A stretch of DNA of 64,000 bases from Saprospiraceae bacterium (GCA_013001595.1 JABDMH010000042.1:120695-184694); one strand, 5' to 3'; counted from the first letter of the stretch, positions 9,579-19,399 are shown. Notes: a model not told the origin generated them from the sequence alone. Translations and numbers: made by a program.

Positions 9579-10304
9579 ATGCTCGTAACTGTAAGGGGAC
9601 TGGTAATTAGATCATTGAAGTATGGTGAATCCAGCCTGATCTTTGACCTGTACACCCAAGAGTATGGGTACGCCAGTTTTATAGTCGGGGGTGTGCGTAA
9701 ACCCAAAGCCCGCATGCCAGCTTCACTATTTCAACTTATGAATTGGATCGAAGTAGTTGCATATATCAAGGATCCAAGTCAACTTAGCAGGATAAAGGAA
9801 ACGAGATTGGTCCTAAATTACAAGCACATACCATTTGATATGCAAAAAAGAGGCGTCGGGTTGTTCATCACAGAAATCGTGCAGAAGACAATCAAGGAAA
9901 AAGAAGCCAATGAACAGCTATATCAGTTTCTATGGAAGACCTTCCTCTATCTAGACGAATCCGACGCATCCATCTCCAATATGCACATTGTCTTCCTATT
10001 GCGTCTTTCAGGGTACTTGGGTTTTTTACCGCACAATACTAATGATCAAAGCGCTTCATTTTTCAACCTGCTGAATGGTTCCTTTGAAAAAGTAAGGCAT
10101 CCAATCTATTCTTTAGATCAAAACACTAGCAACTTGCTCGCTCAATGTTTAGAAAAGGAGATCGAAAATGCGCATACCTTGCTGCTGGCCAGGGCCCAAA
10201 GAAAGGACCTGCTACAAAGTCTTATCACCTTCTACAAGCTGCACGTAGAGAGAATGCCTGACATACAGACCCATCAGATACTTGCTCAAGTGTTAAATGG
10301 ATGA
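9579..10304 (+). CDS. recO: DNA repair protein RecO
   Basis: Recombination mediator of the RecFOR pathway, which loads RecA on SSB-coated single-stranded DNA. 241 aa. The N-terminal OB-fold reads LVTVRGLVIRSLKYGESS, then FIVGGVRKPKARM, both typical of RecO. The helical C-terminal part lacks the four-cysteine zinc finger found in some homologues, as is usual in Bacteroidota. The ATG at 9579 fits the family N-terminus. Confidence 0.92.
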   Translation: MLVTVRGLVIRSLKYGESSLIFDLYTQEYGYASFIVGGVRKPKARMPASLFQLMNWIEVVAYIKDPSQLSRIKETRLVLNYKHIPFDMQKRGVGLFITEIVQKTIKEKEANEQLYQFLWKTFLYLDESDASISNMHIVFLLRLSGYLGFLPHNTNDQSASFFNLLNGSFEKVRHPIYSLDQNTSNLLAQCLEKEIENAHTLLLARAQRKDLLQSLITFYKLHVERMPDIQTHQILAQVLNG

Positions 10305-10363
10305 TCAGAGATCTCTAGCCAAGTCCCATTCATCACCAGATATGATGCATTACCTTTAATAAT

Positions 10364-12352
10364 ATGTGCATACCTCCAGATCTAAATAAATCTTCGCAGG
10401 TCAGTGCTGAGGAGTGCATTGCACTCTTCAGTGCGATGGATTTTGCAAGGGTGATTGAGGAACGAATGCTACTGTTGCTGAGAAAAGGGAAAATCAGTAA
10501 GTGGTTTTCAGGCATTGGTCAAGAGGCCATATCTGTAGGAGTAACCAGAGCGGTCGCTAATGATGATATGCTCTTTCCCCTGCATCGAAACCTGGGAGTG
10601 TTCATTTCTCGAGGTGTGCCCCTACTTCATTTATTGGCCCAGTGGCAAGGCAGTCCAGATGGATTTACCAAGGGTCGTGATCGGTCATTTCATTTTGGCA
10701 GTCTGCACCACCACATCGTTGGGATGATCTCACACCTAGGAGCTCAGCTTTCAGTCGCTGTTGGAACAGCCCTAGCTTACCAATTGGCAGGTAAGCAAAA
10801 TTTAAGCATTGCCTTTACGGGAGAAGGTGGTACCAGCGAAGGAGAATTTCATGAGGCGCTAAATCTTGCTTCAGTCTGGCAGCTTCCCATCATCTTCGTT
10901 ATCGAAAATAACGGATATGCACTCAGCACACCTACTAAGATGCAATATCGTGTCACTGATCTGGCAGAACGTGGTGTTGGCTATGGGATAAAATCCTTCG
11001 TATTGGATGGCAACAATGTGTTGGAAATCTATCAATTCGTCAAGTCTTGGGCGTCTTCCCTAAGAAAACATCCTGAGCCAATTTTGGTCGAGTGTAAGAC
11101 ATTTAGAATGCGTGGTCATGAGGAAGCTTCAGGCATAAAATACGTGCCCCAAGATCTCCTTGACCAATGGGTAACAAAAGATCCCCTAGACCGTCTGAAG
11201 AACCACCTTTTGACGACACAGCTTTGTGATGAACAGCAGATAGCTATGATTCATGACAAGCATATTTCTTGTGTAGATAGTGCCATTGAAGAGGTATATT
11301 TTAAAGACTCAAGAAGTGAATATTCCAACCTGGATGGCACTGCTATATATGCCCCAAACCGCATGCCTTTTCTTGAGCCTGTACCTGGAGACCGCACGTT
11401 AAGATACATTGATGCCATCTTGGAAGCCTTAGATCAAGCCATGCAAAGAGATGAGCGGCTAGTACTGATGGGCCAAGACATTGGACACTATGGTGGGGTG
11501 TTTAAAGCTACAGCTGGCCTATTAGAGAGATATGGCTCACATAGAGTGCGAGACACGCCATTGTGCGAAAGCGCAGTGATCGGTGCGGCGCTGGGCTTGA
11601 CTTTTGAAGGATATCATGCCATGGTAGAAATGCAATTTGCAGACTTCATCAGCTGTGGCTTCAACCAATTGGTCAATAATCTGGCAAAGACATACTTTCG
11701 CTGGGGGCACGCCGTCAATGCCACGATTAGACTACCCACGGGTGGAAATGTGCAGGCAGGGCCCTTTCATTCTCAAAACCCTGAAGCTTGGTTTCTCAGT
11801 GTACCTGGGCTCAAGATTGTGTATCCCAGCACCGCTTTTGATGCAAAAGGTCTGCTGACAGCCAGTCTAAATGATCCCAATCCCGTACTGTTCTTCGAGC
11901 ATAAGTATTTGTATCGGTCTCAAAGTGACGGTGTGCCCAAAGATGAATACTCGATTCCCATTGGCAAGGCAAAATTAGTAAGATCAGGTCAAGAAGCTGT
12001 CATCATCACCTATGGATTAGCGGTGCACTGGGCGTTGGAGCTCGTGACTGACCTTGATGTGGATGTAGCCATTTTAGATCTAAGATCTTTGCTACCACTT
12101 GACTATACTATGATCGGTCAATATGTAGATCAGATAGGTAAAGTATTGATACTTCACGAGGCTTCGCTTACAGGTGGAGTCGGTGCAGAAATCAGTGCAT
12201 TTATTAGTGAGCACCACTTCAACAGCCTCGATGCGCCAATAGTGAGATGTGCAAGTCTTGACATGCCTGTACCTTTTGCACAAACATTAGAGCAAACATA
12301 TTTACCTAAAGATAGGCTTCGCAAAAAGCTAAACCTGTTACTATCTTTCTAA
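10364..12352 (+). CDS. 2-oxoacid (branched-chain type) dehydrogenase E1, fused alpha and beta subunits
   Basis: Thiamine-diphosphate-dependent E1 of a 2-oxoisovalerate/pyruvate-type complex, which decarboxylates a 2-oxoacid and transfers the acyl group to E2. Residues 1 to about 330 are the alpha subunit, with the ThDP motif GEG at 153-155 ending in NN at 182-183, and the regulatory-loop-like RMRGHEEASG. Residues about 345-662 are the beta subunit (MGQDIGHYGGVFKAT, RVRDTPLCESAVIGAALG, EMQFADF). The single-chain fusion is common in Bacteroidota. The E2 and E3 genes are not in the window, so the preferred substrate is uncertain. A near-consensus TACCTTTA lies 6 bases before the ATG. Confidence 0.9.
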   Translation: MCIPPDLNKSSQVSAEECIALFSAMDFARVIEERMLLLLRKGKISKWFSGIGQEAISVGVTRAVANDDMLFPLHRNLGVFISRGVPLLHLLAQWQGSPDGFTKGRDRSFHFGSLHHHIVGMISHLGAQLSVAVGTALAYQLAGKQNLSIAFTGEGGTSEGEFHEALNLASVWQLPIIFVIENNGYALSTPTKMQYRVTDLAERGVGYGIKSFVLDGNNVLEIYQFVKSWASSLRKHPEPILVECKTFRMRGHEEASGIKYVPQDLLDQWVTKDPLDRLKNHLLTTQLCDEQQIAMIHDKHISCVDSAIEEVYFKDSRSEYSNLDGTAIYAPNRMPFLEPVPGDRTLRYIDAILEALDQAMQRDERLVLMGQDIGHYGGVFKATAGLLERYGSHRVRDTPLCESAVIGAALGLTFEGYHAMVEMQFADFISCGFNQLVNNLAKTYFRWGHAVNATIRLPTGGNVQAGPFHSQNPEAWFLSVPGLKIVYPSTAFDAKGLLTASLNDPNPVLFFEHKYLYRSQSDGVPKDEYSIPIGKAKLVRSGQEAVIITYGLAVHWALELVTDLDVDVAILDLRSLLPLDYTMIGQYVDQIGKVLILHEASLTGGVGAEISAFISEHHFNSLDAPIVRCASLDMPVPFAQTLEQTYLPKDRLRKKLNLLLSF

Positions 12353-12357
12353 ATTTG
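12350..12357 (+). promoter_or_regulatory. TAnnTTTG element before the DUF5606 gene
   Basis: TAAATTTG is an exact match but ends only 6 nt before the ATG at 12364, and it overlaps the end of the E1 gene. If used, the transcript would be nearly leaderless. It also makes the upstream TTG (12355) an unlikely start. Confidence 0.3.
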
Positions 12358-12363
12358 TACACT

Positions 12364-12768
12364 ATGAAACTAGAAGAACTCATGGCCGTCAGCGGTCTTC
12401 CAGGCCTATACAAAGTGGCCAGCAATCGACCCAATGGTTTGATCATCGAAGATCTCGACAATGGAAAGAAGCGTTTTGCATCTATGCGCAAGCATCAGTT
12501 TTCACCACTGGAGACCATCGCCATATTCACCATTACTGATTCTGTTCCGCTGACCGAAGTTTTGCGCAAAATGCACACCATTAAGGATAGCAATCCACCG
12601 GTCTCTACCAAGGTCAAACACGATGAGCTCAGAAAGTATTTTAGTACGGTACTTCCCGATCACGATCCTTCTCGAGTTTATCCTAAAGACATTATCAAGA
12701 TCATAAAGTGGTTTCATTTTCTCAGCGACAGAAACCTACTCAGCACTCCAACGGATGAAGAAGAGTAG
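12364..12768 (+). CDS. DUF5606-family protein
   Basis: 134 aa from ATG 12364 (MKLEELMAVSGLPGLYKVAS). The N-terminal half has the conserved Bacteroidota DUF5606 pattern: a small SH3-like beta domain with GLIIEDLDNGKKRFASMR and a following TDSVPL segment. The second half is predicted helical and ends with an acidic tail. Cytoplasmic; function unknown. It follows the E1 gene by a few bases and is probably on the same transcript. Confidence 0.85.
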   Translation: MKLEELMAVSGLPGLYKVASNRPNGLIIEDLDNGKKRFASMRKHQFSPLETIAIFTITDSVPLTEVLRKMHTIKDSNPPVSTKVKHDELRKYFSTVLPDHDPSRVYPKDIIKIIKWFHFLSDRNLLSTPTDEEE

Positions 12769-12800
12769 CAGCTTGATCGCTACTTGTACTTGAGACAAAT

Positions 12801-13550
12801 ATGTATCTAGATCAAAAAATCGTTGTCGTTCTTCCGGCCTACAATGCCGCTGCCACTTTGGCTCAGACCTATGCAGAGATACCATTTAACCTGGTAGACG
12901 AAGTAATATTGGGAGATGATTTCAGCACGGACGAAACGGTAGAACGAGCTAAAGAACTTGGCATTCAGCATATCGTGCGGCACGACCAAAACCTGGGTTA
13001 TGGTGCAAATCAAAAAAGTCTTTACAATGCCGCTTTGGCCATTGATGCAGATATTATCATCATGCTTCATCCCGACTATCAGTATACACCCAAATTGATA
13101 ACGGCCATGGTGACCATGATTGGCCACAGGATTTTTGATGTGGTACTGGGCTCTAGAATCCTAGGTAAAGGAGCATTAAAAGGTGGAATGCCGCGCTATA
13201 AATACATTGCCAATCGACTACTGACGGCCACACAAAATTTGCTGGTTAATCACAAATTATCCGAATACCACACAGGATACCGTGCCTATCATCGAGAGGT
13301 TTTGCGCACCATTAATTATGATGAAAATGATGATGATTTCATCTTCGACAATGAAGTGCTGTCACAGATCATCTATGCCGATTTTCGCATCGGTGAAGTA
13401 AGCTGCCCAGCCTATTATTTTGAAGAAGCATCAAGCATCAATATACGGCGCAGCATCATTTATGGATTAGGTGTCTTGCGCGTCAGCATCTTACACTTTT
13501 TACAAAGACTGGGTCTGGTGTCCCTCAAGATGTATGAGCAGCGAACTTAG
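12801..13550 (+). CDS. Family 2 glycosyltransferase, DPM1-like
   Basis: 249 aa GT-A-fold glycosyltransferase resembling polyprenyl-phosphate mannose/glucose synthases. Visible motifs are VVVLPAYNAAATL at the N-terminus, DDFSTDET (nucleotide binding), HPDYQY in the position of the metal-binding acidic motif, and FDNEVL near residue 180. There is no membrane domain in the C-terminus, so it is likely a soluble or peripheral enzyme. Acceptor unknown; lipid-linked sugar for glycoprotein or polysaccharide synthesis is the likely role. It converges on bamA with only 11 bases between stop codons. Confidence 0.85.
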   Translation: MYLDQKIVVVLPAYNAAATLAQTYAEIPFNLVDEVILGDDFSTDETVERAKELGIQHIVRHDQNLGYGANQKSLYNAALAIDADIIIMLHPDYQYTPKLITAMVTMIGHRIFDVVLGSRILGKGALKGGMPRYKYIANRLLTATQNLLVNHKLSEYHTGYRAYHREVLRTINYDENDDDFIFDNEVLSQIIYADFRIGEVSCPAYYFEEASSINIRRSIIYGLGVLRVSILHFLQRLGLVSLKMYEQRT

Positions 13551-13561
13551 TATCCGAAGAT

Positions 13562-16138
13562 TTACTCCGGTTCAAATCCTAGAATCACTGTAAACTTGCC
13601 CAGATCTGTCCACTTGTAGCCCGCCGGATCATTTAGGATTCGTGTATTGTCAAAGCCGATGCCATAATCAAATCCTAATGTGCCAAACATCGGTAGGAAT
13701 ACGCGCAGTCCACCACCCACAGCCCTTTTCAAGTCGAAAGGATCGTAGCTTCTAAAGCTATCCCAGGCATTACCTGCATCGGCAAAAGTGAGCACATAGA
13801 TGGTACTGCTCGGATTAAGAGAAATGGGGTACCGTAGTTCGATAGAGTATTTGTTAAAGATTGAAGCGCCTCCAATAATGCTATTTCCTCGAGGAGACAA
13901 TTGCGCTGGAAAATCGGTGGTTTCATATCCACGGAAATAAACCTGATCGCGTCCGGTAATGGTAAATTGATTGGCCAGGGGTTCAGCGGCAAATTCAAAT
14001 CTTTCGAAAGGAGATGGTCCTACTGCCTGGTTGTAGAAACCAAGGAAGCCCATCTTTGCCGTCACTTTCAACACTAGATTTTTCCACACGGTCTTATACC
14101 ACTCCCCAGTAAACTTCCACTTATGGTATTCGATGAAGCGATAAGTTTCTTGTGGTGACAGCTCGTCATAGTTCTTTCCATTGAGGAAGCTATAGGGCGG
14201 TGTCAATTGCATGGTCAAACTAAAGGATGAACCATCCTTCGGAAATATGGGTTCAGCCACCGTGCTGCGTGCAAATGTCTGCTGGAAATAGAAGTTATTA
14301 AATCCACCATTTGCAATTGATGTCCCATTGGGCAATAGAAAAATACCATCAAACTCATTGAGGGTGATGCGTTGCAGGTTAATGGTGGAGTTGGTAACAA
14401 AGTTGTCATCAGGCCAATTAAGTCTAGAACCCAAGCCAATCGAAACCTGCGCAATCGAAAATGATGAAGGATCTGTGACAGTGGTAAACCCTCTGGAGCT
14501 ACGCGTATAAAATGCAGCCAACGTCATAGAATTGGGTTTCTTTCCACCCAACCATGGTTCCGTAAAGGAAAAGTTATAGGACTGATAGAAATTACCATTG
14601 GTCTGACCACGGACAGACAGCCTTTGACCATCGCCCTGTGGTAACGGGCTCCAAGCCTTGCCTTCAAAAAGGTTCCTCAGTGAGAAATTATTGAAAGTCA
14701 CACCCAAGGTTCCAATCAGACCACCACGATAAAAAGCATTTCCAGGCTGATAGCCTGCAGAAAGTTCCAATTGATCCGATGATTGTTCCTCTACACTGTA
14801 TTCAATGTCAACCGTGCCCCGATTTGCATTGACCGGAGTATTCATGTTAAGGCTCTCCTGGTTGAAGTATCCCAAATTAATGATTTGCCTTTGGGAGCGA
14901 ATCAGCTCTGCACGACTAAACTTTTCCCCGGGTTTAGTGCGCAACTCTCTGCGGATAACATGTTCATGAGTGCGATCGTTACCCATAATTTTAACTCGAT
15001 CAATGGTAGCTTGAGGGCCTTCGAAAATACGCATCTCCAGGTCGATGCTGTCATTGTCGATGGCAATTTCTGTAGGTTCTACACGGAAAAATAAATACCC
15101 ATTGTCCATATAAAGCGAACTCACATCTCGGCCATCCATGCTAAAGCTAAGGCGCTGGTCCAGGAGCTCTTGATTATAAACATCTCCAGGTTGGAGATCC
15201 AAGCGATCCTGCAAAGCCTCATCTTTGTAAATGGAGTTCCCTTTCCAGGTTATATTCCTAAAATAATATTGATTGCCCTCTTCCAAATCAATACTGAGAA
15301 AAAGTTTTCCTTCTGCGTCGCGCCAAATGCTATCGCGTAGTATGCGTGCATCCCGAAATCCAATGGTATTATAGAAATCCACCACACTATTCAGATCTTC
15401 TTCAAAATCAGCCCGGATAAACTTGGATGAAGCTAAGAAGCGCTTACGCCACTTCGTGTTCTTCATCTGCTTGCGAATTTTCTTGTCCGATGCATTCTCA
15501 TTGCCGTTGATGACAATATCATCAACCTTCACGCGGTCATTGCGATCTACCTTAAATTCAAGAACAATGGCATTCTTGTTGTTCTTGTCCTCTTGCTCGA
15601 TGATTTCGACTTCCGCATCGAGGTACCCTTTCTTAATTAAGAATCCCTTGATGGCAGTTTTTGCATTCATCTTGGTGGCATCTGTCACGATACCTCCTCG
15701 AAGCAGGAATGGCTTTAGGAGCTCATTCAGGTCCTCTTCATAGACCTTTTTGATGCCCGTATAAGTATGCCTGGATAACCGTGGTCTTTCCTGAAGTACA
15801 ATGGTCAAGAACACCACATCGCCAATCTCCTTATCTTTAATAATCAGGATATCGGTAAAGAGTTTCTGCCTCCAGAGGGCCCCTATGGCATTAGAGATGT
15901 CATCACCTGGAATCTGGATTTTCTTACCTTTTTTCAGGCCAGATACCACGCGGATGGCATTCTCATCGGTATATTTTGCGCCTTCGATATTGACTTCACC
16001 AATCTCAAATTCTTTCTTATCGCTATAATCAACGATGTCGCTGGGAATATTAGGAATGCTATCCTGTGCTTCCATCGATGTGGACCAGGCAGTTCCAAGA
16101 ACCAACCAGACCATTAATGTATATATCCAGTATCTCAT
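13562..16138 (-). CDS. bamA: Outer membrane protein assembly factor BamA
   Basis: 858 aa Omp85-family insertase that folds beta-barrel proteins into the outer membrane. A signal peptide (residues 1-24) precedes about five POTRA domains (roughly 45-440; for example FEIGEVNIEGAKYTDENAIRVV). The C-terminal 16-strand barrel follows, with the VYFRGYE version of the VRGF/Y motif, a GGxR segment (AVGGGLRVFLPMFG) and the closing strand FTVILGFEPE. It is downstream of uppS on the same strand with a 113-bp gap holding its own promoter. No OmpH/Skp gene follows, unlike the common Bacteroidota order. Confidence 0.95.
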   Translation of the reverse strand: MRYWIYTLMVWLVLGTAWSTSMEAQDSIPNIPSDIVDYSDKKEFEIGEVNIEGAKYTDENAIRVVSGLKKGKKIQIPGDDISNAIGALWRQKLFTDILIIKDKEIGDVVFLTIVLQERPRLSRHTYTGIKKVYEEDLNELLKPFLLRGGIVTDATKMNAKTAIKGFLIKKGYLDAEVEIIEQEDKNNKNAIVLEFKVDRNDRVKVDDIVINGNENASDKKIRKQMKNTKWRKRFLASSKFIRADFEEDLNSVVDFYNTIGFRDARILRDSIWRDAEGKLFLSIDLEEGNQYYFRNITWKGNSIYKDEALQDRLDLQPGDVYNQELLDQRLSFSMDGRDVSSLYMDNGYLFFRVEPTEIAIDNDSIDLEMRIFEGPQATIDRVKIMGNDRTHEHVIRRELRTKPGEKFSRAELIRSQRQIINLGYFNQESLNMNTPVNANRGTVDIEYSVEEQSSDQLELSAGYQPGNAFYRGGLIGTLGVTFNNFSLRNLFEGKAWSPLPQGDGQRLSVRGQTNGNFYQSYNFSFTEPWLGGKKPNSMTLAAFYTRSSRGFTTVTDPSSFSIAQVSIGLGSRLNWPDDNFVTNSTINLQRITLNEFDGIFLLPNGTSIANGGFNNFYFQQTFARSTVAEPIFPKDGSSFSLTMQLTPPYSFLNGKNYDELSPQETYRFIEYHKWKFTGEWYKTVWKNLVLKVTAKMGFLGFYNQAVGPSPFERFEFAAEPLANQFTITGRDQVYFRGYETTDFPAQLSPRGNSIIGGASIFNKYSIELRYPISLNPSSTIYVLTFADAGNAWDSFRSYDPFDLKRAVGGGLRVFLPMFGTLGFDYGIGFDNTRILNDPAGYKWTDLGKFTVILGFEPE

Positions 16139-16172
16139 TCCTCTAAATAATCATGTACCCGTACGAACGATC

Positions 16173-16191
16173 GGCAAAGGTAACTGTTGCC
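16173..16191 (-). promoter_or_regulatory. bamA promoter with overlapping inverted repeat
   Basis: On the minus strand TACCTTTG (16182-16175) matches TAnnTTTG. It sits within GGCAA (16173-16177) and TTGCC (16187-16191), an inverted repeat. The same block GGCAAAGGTAAC(T)GTTGCCA occurs before the MATE gene at 25408-25429. The leader to the bamA ATG is about 30 nt. Confidence 0.55.
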
Positions 16192-16251
16192 AGCGATTTC
16201 TCCAGTTAACGTTTTCTTAAGGACATTTGGGTGACATTTATGGTTGCCAGA

Positions 16252-16989
16252 TCAAACGATCTGCTCACTAATTTTGCCAAACCTTCTTTCCCGATGTTGG
16301 TAATCGATGATGGCTTCATAAAAGTGCTTCTTTCTGAACTCAGGCCAGAAAACTGGCGTAAAGTAGAGCTCGGCATAGGCGATCTGCCATAGAAGAAAAT
16401 TACTGATGCGGTGCTCCCCACTCGTACGAATGAGTAGTTCTGGATCAGGAGTCGATGTAGCCAAAAATTCGGCAAAAGTAGCTGCATCCAAATCGTCCAT
16501 TTTAATCTTGCCCAATTGAGCAGCTCTGGCAGCTTCTTTGGCTGCTTCAACAATCTCCCAACGCGAACTGTAATTCAACGCAAGGGTCAAGGTCATTCGA
16601 TCGTTTTCCTTAGTAATATCAATACCCTCTTGCAAAGCTGCATAGGTCTTACCAGGCAACTGCTGTAAGTCTCCAATGGCGCTAAGGCGAATGTTATTGT
16701 CCATCAATGTGGATACCTCCTTGCGAATGGTTTCAACCAGAAGCGCCATCAAGGCGGTGATTTCGAGTTGTGGTCTGTTCCAATTTTCGGTAGAAAAGGC
16801 ATATAAGGTGAGATACTCGACACCCAGTTCAGCTGCAGCTTCAGAAACTTCTCGCACAGCTTTTACCCCATTCCTGTGTCCAAAAATACGTGGTCTACCC
16901 TGCTTCTTAGCCCAGCGCCCATTGCCATCCATGATGATGGCCACATGTTGAGGCAACCGCTGTAGATCTATATGTTCTTTTAGACTCAC
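16252..16989 (-). CDS. uppS: Isoprenyl transferase (undecaprenyl diphosphate synthase)
   Basis: 245 aa cis-prenyltransferase that makes the C55 carrier lipid for peptidoglycan and polysaccharides. The diagnostic DGNGRWAKK is at residues 21-29 (catalytic Asp21). It is followed by GHRNGVKAVREV, the YAFSTENWNRP block and, near the C-terminus, DPELLIRTSGEHRISNFLLWQIAYAEL, all canonical. The start at 16989 gives a normal N-terminus. It shares a direction with bamA and is divergent from a lipoprotein gene. A one-mismatch -7 element (TACCTTCG, minus strand) lies upstream near 17050. Confidence 0.96.
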   Translation of the reverse strand: MSLKEHIDLQRLPQHVAIIMDGNGRWAKKQGRPRIFGHRNGVKAVREVSEAAAELGVEYLTLYAFSTENWNRPQLEITALMALLVETIRKEVSTLMDNNIRLSAIGDLQQLPGKTYAALQEGIDITKENDRMTLTLALNYSSRWEIVEAAKEAARAAQLGKIKMDDLDAATFAEFLATSTPDPELLIRTSGEHRISNFLLWQIAYAELYFTPVFWPEFRKKHFYEAIIDYQHRERRFGKISEQIV

Positions 16990-17196
16990 TTGATAACCAG
17001 CCGATTAAATCTTCTCGCTTTGATAGAGAGAAAGCCATATACAGAGGGCGAAGGTACAAAATGATTTTGCCAAGTTGGTGCTTTCCTGCCTACTTGCTAG
17101 TCACAACTATTGTCCCACAGTTTATAACCTGAACACACTTTTCGCTGCGATTGAGTTATATATGAAAGCGCATCAAAATATCATACATTTGAGGAT

Positions 17197-17700
17197 ATGA
17201 TTGCTACCCGTCTTTGGCTACTTCTCTTATTTTCCGGCTACTTGATTTCAGCATGCCACATTATAGAATGTGGTCCTGATAAAGATGCTTTTCTTAAAAA
17301 ATATGATCACTTGATTGAGGAGGTGTCCGACATCGATGCGGAATCCGCGGCGGGAGATTGGGCAGCATATGATGAAAGGTTTACAACTTACATTGAGTCT
17401 TGCTACGATATCCATGCTGCAAACATGTCCGCAGGAGAAAAAAGACAGTTCTGGGTGCATAGTCTTACATACTACAGCCTCAGATATGAAGAGGAGATGA
17501 TCAATATATTGATGGATGAGGACAATACCACCAGCTCCAAAATTCGCCGGCAAGTGGAAGCGGTTGCTGCCGAGAGTGGTCTAGCCCTAGAGGCATTTTT
17601 GGAGAAAAATGCAAAGGAACTTGAGAAGATCTTACTTGATTTTGGTAGCGATCTAGGCCTATGGCTTGAAGGCCTCAAGGACATCATCCAAGACCAATAA
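17197..17700 (+). CDS. Small lipoprotein of unknown function
   Basis: 167 aa. A signal peptide of type II is clear: MIATRLWLLLLFSGYLISAC, with the lipobox ISAC and the modified Cys at residue 20. The mature part is acidic and almost entirely predicted helical (EVSDIDAESAAGDWAAYDERF and a C-terminal LEKILLDFGSDLGLWLEGLKD). I recognise no named domain. It is 14 bases ahead of the WecA-like gene and probably co-transcribed with it. TACATTTG (17184-17191) lies just 5 nt before the ATG. Location: anchored in the inner or outer membrane facing the periplasm. Confidence 0.75.
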   Translation: MIATRLWLLLLFSGYLISACHIIECGPDKDAFLKKYDHLIEEVSDIDAESAAGDWAAYDERFTTYIESCYDIHAANMSAGEKRQFWVHSLTYYSLRYEEEMINILMDEDNTTSSKIRRQVEAVAAESGLALEAFLEKNAKELEKILLDFGSDLGLWLEGLKDIIQDQ

Positions 17701-17714
17701 GATAGCTTGACGAA

Positions 17715-18776
17715 ATGTACGACGTCATATTAAGCTTCATTACGGCATTTACCCTCACTTATTTTGCCATACCATCCATCATCAATGTGGCCGCCAAGAA
17801 GAATCTGGTGGATGTACCGGACGAACGCAAATCGCATATTAATCCCACACCATCACTAGGTGGTATTGGAATCTTTGCTGGAGTCATTTTTTCCATCGTA
17901 CTATGGACACCATTCACTGTGTTTGGCGACCTCCAATACGTGCTCTGCTCATTTATTATTGTCTTTTTAATTGGCGCCAAAGACGACATCTTACCCATGG
18001 CACCATGGCGTAAAGTTGCGGGAGAGGTTTTTGCTGCAGCAATCTTAGTGGTGAAATCCAATGTCAAACTCACCAGTCTCTACGGTATTTTCGGTATTTA
18101 TCAAATCCCTGATTATGTAGGCATCCCATTGTCTATATTTGCCATACTGGTCATCATCAATGCCTTTAATCTCATTGACGGCATCAATGGATTATCAGGA
18201 AGTATCAGCACCTTAATAGCCCTTGTGCTGGGCACTTGGTTTTTTCTAATCGATCATCTAGAGATGGCAATTGTGGCTATGGCCCTAGCAGGATCGACTA
18301 TTGCTTTTCTCAAATACAACATTACTCCGGCGAAGATTTTCATGGGAGATACAGGCGCCCTTTTGGTTGGATTGATTTGCGCGATCCTCGCCCTACAATT
18401 TATAGAACTTCACAATGAACTCGAAGGATCCCCATATGCGATGCAAGCTGTACCAGCGGTAGCCATTGGCATCCTAATCATACCACTATTCGATACGCTC
18501 AGGGTATTTCTCACCCGGATCATTAGGGGTCGATCGCCGTTGACCGCAGACCGCAATCACATACACCACCTTATGATAGATTGCGGCATGACCCATATGA
18601 AAGCTACCTCCATTTTGGTGCTGGCTAATATGCTCTTTATCCTGATTTCCTATCAATTTCAACATCTAGGCACTTATAATCTGCTCTTGCTTATATTGAG
18701 CTTGGCGACGTTTTCTACATTGGGCCTTCTATTCTGGCGAAGACAAGTTGCTCAAAAGCGTAGCATAAGCACTTGA
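17715..18776 (+). CDS. Undecaprenyl-phosphate sugar-1-phosphate transferase, WecA/TagO type
   Basis: 353 aa polytopic membrane enzyme of the MraY/WecA superfamily. It transfers a HexNAc-1-phosphate from a UDP-sugar to undecaprenyl phosphate, the first step of surface polysaccharide synthesis. Visible motifs are VPDERKSH...PSLGG at the first cytoplasmic loop, NAFNLIDGINGLSGSIS (catalytic Asp), FMGDTGALLVG and DRNHIHH (the HIHH motif that marks the WecA/TagO branch rather than MraY). About eleven transmembrane segments are visible. The UppS product would supply its lipid acceptor. Confidence 0.9.
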   Translation: MYDVILSFITAFTLTYFAIPSIINVAAKKNLVDVPDERKSHINPTPSLGGIGIFAGVIFSIVLWTPFTVFGDLQYVLCSFIIVFLIGAKDDILPMAPWRKVAGEVFAAAILVVKSNVKLTSLYGIFGIYQIPDYVGIPLSIFAILVIINAFNLIDGINGLSGSISTLIALVLGTWFFLIDHLEMAIVAMALAGSTIAFLKYNITPAKIFMGDTGALLVGLICAILALQFIELHNELEGSPYAMQAVPAVAIGILIIPLFDTLRVFLTRIIRGRSPLTADRNHIHHLMIDCGMTHMKATSILVLANMLFILISYQFQHLGTYNLLLLILSLATFSTLGLLFWRRQVAQKRSIST

Positions 18777-18810
18777 TATATCGATGGGAGTAATGACAAA
18801 CTAAATATAG

Positions 18811-19170
18811 ATGAGTTGGGTAGCTGTATTTATGGGCGGAGGATTGGGTAGCGTCGTACGTTATTTCATTGCGCACTGGATGACTCAATATAAATTGGAT
18901 TTTGCGTGGGCAACAGTTCTTGCCAATTTGACCAGTAGCATCATACTCGGCATACTGATGGGATATACGATTCGGGGCAGTCTTGGGGGGCAATGGTCAT
19001 TTTTCTGGATGGTTGGTTTCTGTGGTGGATTCAGCACTTTTTCAACCTTTACGGCAGAGACCTTGATGTTCATGCAAGAAGGCCAGTGGAGCTATGCATT
19101 CGCTAATATTCTCCTGAGTGTCATCATTTGCCTGCTGGGCTTGTGGGCCGGCCTTCGTCTGATTAGCTAG
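18811..19170 (+). CDS. crcB: Fluoride channel CrcB/Fluc
   Basis: 119 aa with four hydrophobic segments. Fluc proteins form dual-topology dimers that export fluoride. Conserved elements are GGGLGSVVRYF near the N-terminus, an Asn-containing second helix (LANLTSS) and GFCGGFSTFSTF, which carries the pore phenylalanines and the central sodium site. No fluoride riboswitch was recognised in the 34 bases before the gene, so it is probably read through from the upstream transferase gene. Confidence 0.93.
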   Translation: MSWVAVFMGGGLGSVVRYFIAHWMTQYKLDFAWATVLANLTSSIILGILMGYTIRGSLGGQWSFFWMVGFCGGFSTFSTFTAETLMFMQEGQWSYAFANILLSVIICLLGLWAGLRLIS

Positions 19171-19399
19171 CAGGTCAAACATAAAATCAGCCAAATGGGA
19201 ACCCGACGAATCACAACTATTGGCAATTTGACTCTACGAAAAATCGAAGTAGGAATCTATTAGGAAGTTGTCGCCCGGTGATTATTTACTAGATCACCAT
19301 ACGTATTCCGCCATTATCTAATCATAGAAGGAGGTCTGGAAATCGAGTAAGTAACCCCAAGGCTAAAATGGGGGAAGAGAGATCCCCAATACTTGTGTG

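Noticed and set aside
15423..15743. Open frame on the plus strand opposite bamA
   Set aside because: Antisense to conserved POTRA coding sequence; composition is that of a mirror frame.
16219..16226. AGGACATT near the uppS 3' end, same 8-mer as the island promoter motif
   Set aside because: It does not sit at a sensible distance upstream of a plus-strand gene; a few chance copies are expected in 64 kb.
18777..18810. Fluoride riboswitch before crcB
   Set aside because: Only 34 bases separate crcB from the previous gene and the riboswitch core is not present.
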